A stretch of DNA of 39,369 nucleotides from Candidatus Eisenbacteria bacterium (GTDB lineage Bacteria; Eisenbacteria; RBG-16-71-46). The notes beneath the pieces are model-generated. The model had not been told where the DNA came from. It did not search any database and saw nothing but the letters and a program-made list of their open reading frames with translations. A program made the position numbers and the translations under genes. Where the stretch lies: contig DASTBI010000140.1 in the NCBI GenBank assembly GCA_035712145.1, forward strand, positions 1-39,369, given 5' to 3'. Of the stretch, positions 24,606-32,286 are shown in pieces (within the stretch, counting starts at the first letter, position 1; every line of letters begins with the position of its first letter).

Positions 24606-25001
24606 ATGAAGCCATCGAAAGCTGCTCCGCCGCGTCCGACTCAAGCCGAGCTGGAGATCCTGCGTGTCCTCTGGGTGCGTGGTCCGAGCTCGGTGCGTGA
24701 AGTCCAGCAGACGATGTCGGAGGCGCGCACCACGGGTTACACCACGGTGCTCAAGCTCCTGCAGATCATGGCGCGCAAGGGTCTGGTGGCGCGCGACGAG
24801 CGCGAGCGCACGCACGTGTATCGCGCGGCCCTCGCACAGGAGCAGACCCAGCGCCAGCTCGTGAGCGACCTTCTCGAGCGCGCGTTCAATGGCTCCGCCA
24901 GCCAGCTGATTCTTCAGGCGCTTGCCGCGAAGCGCACTTCGCCGGATGAAATGGAAGAGATTCTCAGAGTTCTCGGGAAGGCGCAGAGGAGGACGTCATG
25001 A
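24606..25001 (+). CDS. blaI: BlaI/MecI/CopY-family transcriptional repressor
   Basis: 131 residues, standard BlaI length. An N-terminal winged helix covers about residues 8-80 (RPTQAELEILRVLWVRGPSS, VREVQQTMSEARTTGYTTVL, KLLQIMARKGLVARDERERT, HVYRA), followed by a helical dimerisation tail (LVSDLLERAFNGSASQLILQ). In known systems the repressor is cleaved between the two domains when the partner M56 protease is activated. GGGAGG lies 7 nt before the ATG. The stop overlaps the M56 start by 4 nt (ATGA), so stoichiometry is coupled. Two dyads upstream are the likely operator. Nearby genes are not beta-lactamases, so the inducer is probably something else. Confidence 0.93.
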   Translation: MKPSKAAPPRPTQAELEILRVLWVRGPSSVREVQQTMSEARTTGYTTVLKLLQIMARKGLVARDERERTHVYRAALAQEQTQRQLVSDLLERAFNGSASQLILQALAAKRTSPDEMEEILRVLGKAQRRTS

Positions 25002-27307
25002 GCGCCCCATTGGGATTGGATCGCGCATCCGTCGATGCGCTGGGTTGGACCTTGATGCACTTCATCTGGCAAGGAGCGTCGATCGCCTTCTTCTTCGCGG
25101 TGGTCAACCGCATCCTCTCTCGTGCGGGGGCGAATGCCCGCTACCTGCTCGCCTGCGGAACGCTCCTTCTCATGCTGCTGGCGCCGGTGGCGACCTTCGT
25201 CGCCCTGCGCGATGCGGCCTCGGCGTCCAGGGTCAGCGTCCTCGCGCCACCCGCGTTGCGCTCGTCGCGGGCCCCGCTCGACGCGAAAGTCCCCTCGGCC
25301 GTGCTCGTTCCTTCGATGACAGTGTCATCCGCCCCTCGTTTGAATCCCACGCTCGTGAGCTGGATCCGCTCGGCGCGGCCGTGGATGCCTTGGCTGGTCA
25401 CGATGTGGGGGATCGGGGTGATTCTGCTCTCGATCCGGCTGCTCGGCGGCTGGTGGATGGTGCGCCGACTCACGCGCTCGGCGTCCAACCGCGTCATTCC
25501 GGAGTGGCAACCGGGGCTCGAGGCGCTCGCGCGCCGCATCGGCGTCTCGCGCCCGGTGCGCCTTTTCCGCTCCGCGCTGGTGCAGGTGCCGACCGCGGCC
25601 GGATGGCTTCGGCCGGTCATCCTGCTCCCCGCCAGCACACTGACGGGTCTCACCGCGCGCCAGATCGAAGCCATCCTGGCACACGAGCTCGCCCACATCC
25701 GGCGGCACGACTACCTGGTGAATCTCCTCCAGAGCCTGGTCGAGACGCTGCTCTTCTATCACCCGGCGGTCTGGTGGGTGTCGCGACGCATCCGCGAGGA
25801 GCGGGAGCTCTGCTGTGACGATCTCGCGGTCCGGATCGCCGGAGATCCGCTGGTCTACGCCGACGCGCTCTGCCGCCTGGAGCAAATGCGCGGACAGGCA
25901 GAGAGCCTGGCGGTGGCCGCGAGCGGAGGCTCGCTGCTCTCTCGGATCAAGCGTCTGCTCTCGGCTCCGCCGCGCGACGATCAGGGCTCACGCGGACTGG
26001 CCGCGGTGCTCGGCGCCGCGGCGGTGGTCGCGCTGATGACCACACCGGGCGCGCAAAGCCCGGGGACCGGGATTCCGGCGGCGACGGCGAGCTCCCGAGT
26101 CGTGGCCCGTACCGCCGTCGTCACGAAGCAATCGACCACCAAGCGCGAGGTCGAGAGGACCGTGAAGCGCGAGGCCACGGTCTCGCGGGCGCGCGGACTG
26201 CTGGGCGAGCCGCTCATCGCCGAGATCACCGCGGCGTCGAAGATGCTTCCCGAGCTCGCTCCGATGGCGGTTACGAGCGCGCTTCGCGCCGCTTCTTCGG
26301 CGCTTCAGTCGATCGATCTCATCGGTCCGGAGCCGATGGTCGAAGCCCAGGCGGTCACACCCGTGACGGTGAATGTCGACATCGAGGACTCGGTCGAGGA
26401 TGCCGTCGCGGTCGTCGAGCCCGTGGCGCCGGCGGCGCCGGCGAAGGGAAGCCGGTCGCAGTACACGGTGGACGAGTGGATCGCTCTGGCCCAGCACGGC
26501 GTCAGTCCCGAGCGCGTCTCGGAGTATCAGGCGGCGGGGCTCCACGGCGTGCCCGCACGCGAGCTGATGGCGCTCGCCGACAACGGCGTGTCGCCGGAAT
26601 TCGTCGAGCAGATGCGGCGTGGCGAGCGGAGCCAGATCACCACGCGCGAGCTCATCCGGCTGGCGCAGAACGGGGTCACTCCGGATTACGCGAACGAGCT
26701 CAGCGAGCTCGGCGCCGGCGACCTCTCGACCGAAGAGCTGATCCGGTTGGCGCAAAATGGCGTGACGGCCGAGTGGTACGCGGCCATGAAGTGGATCGGC
26801 TATCCGGACCTGACGGTCGAGCGCGCGATTCGACTGCGCCAGCAGGGTGTCTCGGCGGACTACGCGAGCCAGCTCAAGATCGTCGGGCGTCGCCGTTTCA
26901 CGCTCGACGAGCTGGAATCGATGCGCAACCAGGGTGTCACCCCCGAATATGTGGCGGAGATGGAAGGCGCGATGAGCAACCTGAGCTCGCGGGAGCTCAT
27001 TCAGATGCGCCAGCAGGGCGTCGAACCCGAGTACGTCGCCAAGATGCAGGTCGCGGGCAAGTTCAAGGTCCCGGAGATCATCGCGTTGCGGCAGCAGGGT
27101 GTGGAGCCGGAATACGTGTTCGAGATGTCGGCGGCGGGCTATCCGGGGCTCGCGACGCCGGATCTGATCCGTCTGCGCCAGGCCGGAGTGGATGCCGAGT
27201 TCGTCGTCGACGCGCGGGATGCCGGCTATCCCAAAGCTTCGGTCAGCGAGATCATTCGCCTCCGCCAGCACGGTCTTCCATGCAGCAAGAGCAAGAACAA
27301 GAGCTGA
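24998..27307 (+). CDS. M56-family (BlaR1-type) membrane metallopeptidase with C-terminal repeat array
   Basis: 769 residues. Hydrophobic segments lie near residues 15-40, 45-70 and 130-150; the zinc motif HELAHIRRHD is at 229-238, and the third ligand Glu is near 270 in EERELCCDDLAV. Another hydrophobic span (LAAVLGAAAVVALMTT) at about 345 leads to an extracytoplasmic part. BlaR1 carries a penicillin-binding domain here; this protein instead has a Pro/Ala/Val-rich linker and, from residue 485, about nine and a half 28-residue repeats (consensus LSxxELIRLRQxGVxPEYVxxMxxAGYPx). The repeats are probably all-helical. I infer a sensor-protease that releases BlaI repression on binding a ligand through the array. 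It overlaps blaI by 4 nt and the next gene by 28 nt. Confidence 0.9.
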   Translation: MSAPLGLDRASVDALGWTLMHFIWQGASIAFFFAVVNRILSRAGANARYLLACGTLLLMLLAPVATFVALRDAASASRVSVLAPPALRSSRAPLDAKVPSAVLVPSMTVSSAPRLNPTLVSWIRSARPWMPWLVTMWGIGVILLSIRLLGGWWMVRRLTRSASNRVIPEWQPGLEALARRIGVSRPVRLFRSALVQVPTAAGWLRPVILLPASTLTGLTARQIEAILAHELAHIRRHDYLVNLLQSLVETLLFYHPAVWWVSRRIREERELCCDDLAVRIAGDPLVYADALCRLEQMRGQAESLAVAASGGSLLSRIKRLLSAPPRDDQGSRGLAAVLGAAAVVALMTTPGAQSPGTGIPAATASSRVVARTAVVTKQSTTKREVERTVKREATVSRARGLLGEPLIAEITAASKMLPELAPMAVTSALRAASSALQSIDLIGPEPMVEAQAVTPVTVNVDIEDSVEDAVAVVEPVAPAAPAKGSRSQYTVDEWIALAQHGVSPERVSEYQAAGLHGVPARELMALADNGVSPEFVEQMRRGERSQITTRELIRLAQNGVTPDYANELSELGAGDLSTEELIRLAQNGVTAEWYAAMKWIGYPDLTVERAIRLRQQGVSADYASQLKIVGRRRFTLDELESMRNQGVTPEYVAEMEGAMSNLSSRELIQMRQQGVEPEYVAKMQVAGKFKVPEIIALRQQGVEPEYVFEMSAAGYPGLATPDLIRLRQAGVDAEFVVDARDAGYPKASVSEIIRLRQHGLPCSKSKNKS

Positions 27308-28182
27308 AGCCGGCAATCTTCCTCGCGACGCTCCTCCTGATCTCGATGGCCGCCGTCCCGGCCATCGCCGCACCCATCTCGGGCAGCTGGATCATCGACG
27401 CTCGTGACAAGGAGGAGCGGGTCGATCTCATCCTTCGCCGCTCCTGGAACAAGGGCGGCCGCAAGGGCGCGTGGAGCCACTCGACCGACATCGCGCCCAG
27501 CGAGCTGCGCGGCTTTCGTAAGACGGATGGGCCAGTCTCGATCTCGATCGTGCGCGAGGCGGGGACGCTTCGCCTCGATGGCGAGATGGACCATGGTCGC
27601 GCCAGCGGCCAGTTCACGTTCGAGGCCGACCCCACGTTCGCTGCGGATCTGAAGCGCGCGGGATTCGGCGACGCCACCGACGAGGATCTGCTCCGTTGCT
27701 GCACCCATGACGTGGGCCGAGACTGGTTCCGGAATTTCCAGTCTCTCGGCCTGCGGGAGCTCACGCTCGACGGGCTCTTTCGGCTGAGCGCGCACGGCGT
27801 GAAGCCGGAGTTCGTGCGCGCGCTGTCGGCCGCGGGCTATGCCACCCTCGAAGTGGATGACGTGGTGAGGCTCCAGGTTCACGGTGTCAGCGTCGACTAC
27901 GTCCGCGGGCTCGGCACCTCATCGGGAAAGAAGCCCAGCACCGATGAGATCGTGCGCTACAAGGTCCACGGCCTCGAGCCATCCTACGTGAGCTCGCTAT
28001 CACGCTGGTTCGATCCCGAGGAGATGGTCCGGCTCCACCTCCACGGGGTCTCTGCGGATTACGTTCGCGAGTTCCGGTCCATGGGGTACCAGTCCGCCAG
28101 CGTCGACGATCTGGTGCGGCTCAGGAACCATGGCGTCTCGCCGGCCTTCGCCCGCCGCGCCCGGAGCTCCATGGACGGGTGA
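27280..28182 (+). CDS. Secreted protein built of the same repeats as the M56 sensor; C-terminus frameshifted
   Basis: 300 residues from the ATG at 27280, inside the M56 gene end (28-nt overlap, different frame). A signal peptide (LKPAIFLATLLLISMAAVPA, then IAAP) leads to a beta-rich domain (GSWIIDARDKEERVDLILRR ... LRLDGEMDHGRASGQFTFEA). About six repeats follow like those of the M56 protein (LTLDGLFRLSAHGVKPEFVR, ASVDDLVRLRNHGVSPAFAR). The TGA at 28180 cuts the array, but the -1/+2 frame continues as VTTEELIKLKVNGIE to a TAG at 28224-28226. That is an obvious next repeat, so the gene has a recent frameshift, a programmed shift, or a sequencing error. Shared repeats and overlap suggest a functional pair with the sensor. 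Confidence 0.85.
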   Translation: MQQEQEQELKPAIFLATLLLISMAAVPAIAAPISGSWIIDARDKEERVDLILRRSWNKGGRKGAWSHSTDIAPSELRGFRKTDGPVSISIVREAGTLRLDGEMDHGRASGQFTFEADPTFAADLKRAGFGDATDEDLLRCCTHDVGRDWFRNFQSLGLRELTLDGLFRLSAHGVKPEFVRALSAAGYATLEVDDVVRLQVHGVSVDYVRGLGTSSGKKPSTDEIVRYKVHGLEPSYVSSLSRWFDPEEMVRLHLHGVSADYVREFRSMGYQSASVDDLVRLRNHGVSPAFARRARSSMDG

Positions 28183-28226
28183 CGACCGAAGAGCTCATCA
28201 AGCTCAAGGTCAACGGGATCGAGTAG
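28183..28226 (+). other. Out-of-frame continuation of the repeat protein
   Basis: Reading from 28179 in the frame shifted by two gives VTTEELIKLKVNGIE and a stop at 28224-28226. The peptide fits the repeat consensus (TxEELIxLxxxGI), showing the ancestral or alternative C-terminus. Confidence 0.6.
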
Positions 28227-28231
28227 CTCGT

Positions 28232-28753
28232 TCAGGGCCTTGGTCCGAGTCCCTGATAGACGCTCCATTGAGGGTCGGCGACCGACCCGATCGCGAACGA
28301 GAGATCGGGTCGGCGCAGCGCGACTTCGTGAGCCAGTGATCCCGCCTCTTCCGGGGCGGAGGTGTAGAAGATGAAGTCCCGGTGACCCTCGGCGGTCACC
28401 ACCGCGGCGAACTTCGTGCGCTGATCCTTCGTCAGCGCGGTGGCCAGGGTGTCCTCGAAGGTGCCCAGGCTGAACGACTCCTCGGCCTCGGGCATGCCGT
28501 CAGGCGTCGGATGCTTGAAGGCCACCGTGACCGTGAGCCGCGTGGCGTACGCCGAGCGATCGATCTGTCTCAGCGAGTCGTTGCGACGAGAGATCCGCGG
28601 ATGGCCGCTCTCGAGGTCGTTGATCACACTCCACCTCTCCTCGGTGGCTGTTTCCGGGGATGGCGCGGCCGCGTTTCCTCCCGAGGGAGGCGACGCAGAG
28701 CAGCCGGACAGCACGACCAGGGCGACCGCGAGGCGGCGGATTCCTGCGAGCAT
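28232..28753 (-). CDS. DUF695-like lipoprotein
   Basis: 173 residues from the ATG at 28753. The lipoprotein signal (MLAGIRRLAVALVVLSGC) has lipobox LSGC. The body contains RWSVIND, an acidic/beta domain, HRDFIFYTSAPEEAG and the terminal DPQWSVYQGL. The FIFYTS...DPxWSVY pair is the pattern of DUF695 proteins, whose function is unknown. The upstream in-frame extension to 28885 lacks homology. TACGAT (28768-28763) lies 9 nt before the ATG. It is convergent with the repeat protein and divergent from tig. Confidence 0.8.
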   Translation of the reverse strand: MLAGIRRLAVALVVLSGCSASPPSGGNAAAPSPETATEERWSVINDLESGHPRISRRNDSLRQIDRSAYATRLTVTVAFKHPTPDGMPEAEESFSLGTFEDTLATALTKDQRTKFAAVVTAEGHRDFIFYTSAPEEAGSLAHEVALRRPDLSFAIGSVADPQWSVYQGLGPRP

Positions 28754-28863
28754 CTCGCGCGCATCGTACACGAGCGGCCTCCGGTTGCATCCCATTCGTA
28801 GCACCCCTAGGATGCTGCAGCGTGTCGCGAGCGAGCAGGGGGCTCCTCGCGGCTCTTCATACC

Positions 28864-30183
28864 TTGACGACCACGGAGTCAGCACTGAGCCTGAAGTTGA
28901 GCAACCAGTCCACCGGCCCCTGGCAGCACACCCTCGATATCGAGGTGCCGACCGAGGAGGTCGAGGAGCGGCTCGACGAGGTCGCGCGCAAGATCCAGCG
29001 CCGCGCCGCGCTTCCCGGGTTCCGCCGCGGCCACGTGCCCATCCATCTCGTGCGCCAGAACTTCGCGGAGGCGGTCGAGCAGGAGTTCCTCGAGGGCTAC
29101 CTGCCGCGGGTGACCGGACAGGCGCTCGAGGAGGCCAAGCTGGATCCGGTCGTGCCGCCTCAGGTGCGCAACCTGAGGTTCGGCCCCGGTCAGCCGATGC
29201 GCTTCCAGGCCGTCGTCGAGGTGCGGCCTGAGGTCGAGGCGAAGAATTACAAAGGCATCCAGGCGATCCGGCGCACGAAGGTCGTCGAGGAGTCCGACGT
29301 GGACCAGATGATCGAGCGGCTGCGTGGCGACTCGGCGGTCTTCGTCGATCTGGCCCGGCCGGCGCAGCGTGGCGACATCATCACGGTCGATTCGGTCCGC
29401 CTCGATGCCAACGGCCGGCGCATCCCGAGCACCCGGGCCAAGGCCCTGCGGCTCGAGCTCGGCGCCCCCGACATGCTGCCGGACCTCGAAAATGGCCTGC
29501 TCGGGGCCGAGGTGGGGCAAGAACGAACGGTCGAGATCGGTTATCCGGCCGACTACCCGGCTCAGGATCTGGCCGGCCGCAGCGTCCGGTACGTGATTCG
29601 TGTAAGAAAAACACAGGAAAAGAAGTTGCGGGACCCGGACGATAACTTCGCACGAGAGGTCTTCGACCTGCCATCGTTCGACGAATTGAGGGGCCGCGTG
29701 CGCCGCAACCTGGAAGCCGAGGAAGAATCGCGGGTGCTCCGGGAAGTGCAGGACGCGGTCTCGGACGAGCTGATCCGGCGAAACTCATTCGACTTGCCCG
29801 AACGCCTGGTCCAGTGGACTCTGGATCGCATGATCCAGGAGGCGGTGGGCCAGCGGCAGGTACCCGAAGAGGGCCGCCGAGAGCTGGAAGCACGTTACCG
29901 CCCTGCGGTGGAGCGCTCGCTCAGACGCGAGATCCTCCTCGGGGCGGTGGCGCGCCAGGAGAACCTGGCCGTGTCCGAGGATGAAATTGCCGCCGAGATC
30001 GACCGCATGGCTCAGGCCGATCCTCGACAGGCCGCGCGGGTTCGGGCCCGATACCAATCGCCCGACCGGCGCCGGGCTCTGGGCGAGGCGTTGCTGGAGC
30101 GCAAAGCGCTGGACCATGTGATCGCGGCAGCGGCGGTGACCGAAGAATCCGTGGGGGGACGCGTGGTCCCCGCCACTCGCTAG
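28864..30183 (+). CDS. tig: Trigger factor (ribosome-associated prolyl isomerase/chaperone)
   Basis: About 439 residues, the family's usual length. The N-terminal ribosome-binding domain has the signature LPGFRRGHVPIHLVRQNF (GFRxGxxP). The central FKBP-like domain (RGDIITVDSVRL ... LPDLENGLLGAEVGQERTVE) and the C-terminal helical arms follow. It binds L23 at the exit tunnel and shields nascent chains. The start is uncertain: TTG 28864 gives a typical N-terminus but has no Shine-Dalgarno; GTG 28822 lies 8 nt after a TAGGAT box (28808-28813) and would give a leaderless form 14 residues longer. It is first gene of tig-clpP-clpX-lon, the conserved proteostasis order. Confidence 0.94.
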   Translation: MTTTESALSLKLSNQSTGPWQHTLDIEVPTEEVEERLDEVARKIQRRAALPGFRRGHVPIHLVRQNFAEAVEQEFLEGYLPRVTGQALEEAKLDPVVPPQVRNLRFGPGQPMRFQAVVEVRPEVEAKNYKGIQAIRRTKVVEESDVDQMIERLRGDSAVFVDLARPAQRGDIITVDSVRLDANGRRIPSTRAKALRLELGAPDMLPDLENGLLGAEVGQERTVEIGYPADYPAQDLAGRSVRYVIRVRKTQEKKLRDPDDNFAREVFDLPSFDELRGRVRRNLEAEEESRVLREVQDAVSDELIRRNSFDLPERLVQWTLDRMIQEAVGQRQVPEEGRRELEARYRPAVERSLRREILLGAVARQENLAVSEDEIAAEIDRMAQADPRQAARVRARYQSPDRRRALGEALLERKALDHVIAAAAVTEESVGGRVVPATR

Positions 30184-30207
30184 GACTTCCGAAGGAGGTT
30201 TCACCCG

Positions 30208-30792
30208 ATGGGTCTGGTGCCGATCGTGGTCGAGCAGACGGGACGCGGCGAGCGTGCTTACGACATCTACTCTCGGCTCCTCAAGGACCGCATCGTTTTC
30301 ATTGGGACGCCGATCGACGACAACATCGCCAACCTCGTGATCGCCCAGATGATCTTCCTCGAGGGCGAGGACCCGGACCGGGACATCAACCTCTATATCC
30401 ACAGCCCTGGGGGCATCGTCTCCGCCGGCCTGGCGATCTACGACACCATGCAGTTCGTCAAGCCCAACGTCGCCACCCTTTGCATGGGTCAGGCCGCGAG
30501 CATGGCCGCGGTTCTGCTGGCGGCCGGAACGAAAGGCAAGCGGTCGGCCCTTCCGAATTCGCGTATCATGATCCATCAGCCGCTGGGAGGAACCCAGGGA
30601 CAGGCGACCGACATCGAGATCTACACCAGGGAGATGCTCAAGACCCGAGATCAGCTCAACGGAATCCTGGCCAAGCACTCCGGCAGGACCCTGGACCAGC
30701 TGCTCAGGGACACCGATCGCAACTACTTCATGTCGGCCGAAGAATCCAAGACGTACGGTCTGATCGACGAGATCATCGAGAAGCGCAAGTAG
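30208..30792 (+). CDS. clpP: ATP-dependent Clp protease proteolytic subunit
   Basis: 194 residues. Ser98 in MGQAASMAA, His123 in [10 protein letters not shown] and an Asp in the RDTDRN segment (about 168-170) form the expected triad. IHSPGG is also conserved. The N-terminus is short ([20 protein letters not shown]), so little or no propeptide is present. It forms the tetradecameric chamber that ClpX feeds. A strong AAGGAGG lies 9 nt before the ATG, 24 bp after tig, and clpX follows after 13 bp. Confidence 0.98.
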   Translation: MGLVPIVVEQTGRGERAYDIYSRLLKDRIVFIGTPIDDNIANLVIAQMIFLEGEDPDRDINLYIHSPGGIVSAGLAIYDTMQFVKPNVATLCMGQAASMAAVLLAAGTKGKRSALPNSRIMIHQPLGGTQGQATDIEIYTREMLKTRDQLNGILAKHSGRTLDQLLRDTDRNYFMSAEESKTYGLIDEIIEKRK

Positions 30793-30805
30793 CTTCGAGG
30801 AACCC

Positions 30806-32065
30806 ATGAAGAAACGCATCGCGACGCCTCACCCGATCCGCTGCTCGTTCTGCGGCCGTGGCCAGGACGAGGTAGCGCGTCTGGTCTCCGGGCCTTCGGT
30901 CTACATCTGCAGCGAGTGCGTGAAGCTCTGCAACGACATCCTCGAAGGCGAGCTCGAGCGCGAGCAGCCCTCGGCGGCCGGCAGTCTGCCCAAGCCGGCC
31001 GAGATCAAGCGCATCCTCGACGACTACGTGGTCGGGCAGGACCGCGCCAAGAAGACGCTCGCGGTCGCCGTCTACAACCACTACAAGCGCATCTATCAGC
31101 CGCCGCCCTCCACGGACGTCGAGCTCGAGAAGTCGAACATCCTGCTCATCGGCCCGACCGGAACCGGCAAGACGCTGCTGGCGCGCACGCTGGCCCGCTT
31201 CCTCAAGGTGCCGTTCGCGATCGTCGACGCCACCAGCCTCACCGAGGCCGGTTACGTCGGCGAGGACGTCGAGAACATCCTGGTGCGGCTGCTCCAGTCG
31301 GCGGACTTCAACCTGGTCAATGCCGAGCACGGGATCGTCTACATCGACGAGATCGACAAGATCTCGCGCAAGAGCGAGAACCCCAGCATCACCCGTGACG
31401 TGTCGGGCGAAGGCGTGCAGCAAGCGCTGCTCAAGATCCTCGAAGGCACCGTCGCCAACGTGCCGCCCCAGGGCGGACGCAAGCACCCCCAGCAGAAGTA
31501 CATCGAGGTCAACACCAAGGACATCCTCTTTGTCTGCGGCGGTGCATTCGAAGGCCTCGAGAAGGTCATCGAGCGCCGCGTCGGCCAGAAGATGCTGGGC
31601 TTCGGGGCCGAGATCCGGAGCAAGACCGACAAGAAGACCGCCGAGCTGATGGCGATGGTCGAGCCCGAGGATCTGCTTCGCTACGGCCTGATCCCCGAGC
31701 TGGTGGGACGTCTTCCGGTCGTCGGGGTGCTCGACCACCTCGACGAGGACTCGCTGGTCAGCATCCTCACCGAGCCCAAGAACGCGATCACCAAGCAGTA
31801 CCAGAAGTTCTTCGAGATGGAGGGCGTGAAGCTCGACTTCACCGAGGACGCCCTGCGCGCCATCGCCCAGCAGGCCATCAAGCGCGGCACCGGCGCCCGC
31901 GGCCTGCGTGCGGTCATCGAAGACGCGATGCTCGAGGTGATGTACGAGATTCCTTCCCGCGCCGACGTGATCGGCTGCACCATCTCGCGGGAGTGCATCA
32001 TGACCGGGGCGCCGCCGCTCCTGACCTACCGCGGCGAGCGCGAGAAGCGGCGCAAGGAAGCCTAG
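30806..32065 (+). CDS. clpX: ClpX ATPase subunit of the Clp protease
   Basis: 419 residues, canonical. The N-terminal C4 zinc-binding domain ([14 protein letters not shown] ... [10 protein letters not shown]) binds adaptors and substrates. AAA+ Walker A is GPTGTGKT at about 116-123, Walker B is [11 protein letters not shown], and sensor and arginine regions follow ([15 protein letters not shown]). It unfolds tagged proteins and threads them into ClpP. GAGGA precedes the ATG by 4 nt. It is part of the tig-clpP-clpX run and is followed by a strong hairpin. Confidence 0.98.
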   Translation: MKKRIATPHPIRCSFCGRGQDEVARLVSGPSVYICSECVKLCNDILEGELEREQPSAAGSLPKPAEIKRILDDYVVGQDRAKKTLAVAVYNHYKRIYQPPPSTDVELEKSNILLIGPTGTGKTLLARTLARFLKVPFAIVDATSLTEAGYVGEDVENILVRLLQSADFNLVNAEHGIVYIDEIDKISRKSENPSITRDVSGEGVQQALLKILEGTVANVPPQGGRKHPQQKYIEVNTKDILFVCGGAFEGLEKVIERRVGQKMLGFGAEIRSKTDKKTAELMAMVEPEDLLRYGLIPELVGRLPVVGVLDHLDEDSLVSILTEPKNAITKQYQKFFEMEGVKLDFTEDALRAIAQQAIKRGTGARGLRAVIEDAMLEVMYEIPSRADVIGCTISRECIMTGAPPLLTYRGEREKRRKEA

Positions 32066-32084
32066 ACTCCGAGTCGGACGCTCG

Positions 32085-32112
32085 AGCCCCGGTGGCCATC
32101 GCCGCCGGGGCT
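32085..32112 (+). terminator. Hairpin after clpX
   Basis: AGCCCCGG pairs perfectly with CCGGGGCT (8 bp) around a 12-nt loop, 19 nt after the clpX stop. There is no U-tract, so it may act as a weak or Rho-assisted terminator or a processing site that partly separates lon from the upstream genes. Confidence 0.5.
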
Positions 32113-32182
32113 TCGTGCTGGGCATGGAGATCGCGCGAACCTGCGACCTCGAGACTGCATCCCATGACTCGCCGCGTTCGTG

Positions 32183-32286
32183 TAGACTGCCGTCGGCGGT
32201 ACCGATAACCGTAGTGGCCGCTACCCAAGGATTGGGTACCAAGACCTCTCACAGGATGGCCGGCCGCAGGCCACACGAGGAGACGC
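32183..32286 (+). promoter_or_regulatory. Structured lon promoter and leader
   Basis: A -10-like TAGACT (32183-32188) is followed by about 90 nt with nested pairing. GGTACC (near 32199) can pair with GGTACC (near 32235), enclosing GTAGTGGCCGCTAC (self-complementary) and TACCCAA-GGA-TTGGGTA (32222-32238). A further TGGCC/GGCCA hairpin (near 32257-32273) sits just before the GAGGAG ribosome site. Some of these pairings compete. Such a leader could control lon translation, for example by temperature; that is inference. No CIRCE element is seen. Confidence 0.45.

Noticed and set aside
28795-28802. TTCGTAG half-site upstream of tig as another BlaI operator
   Set aside because: No matching CTACGAA arm at the 4-nt spacing; probably chance.
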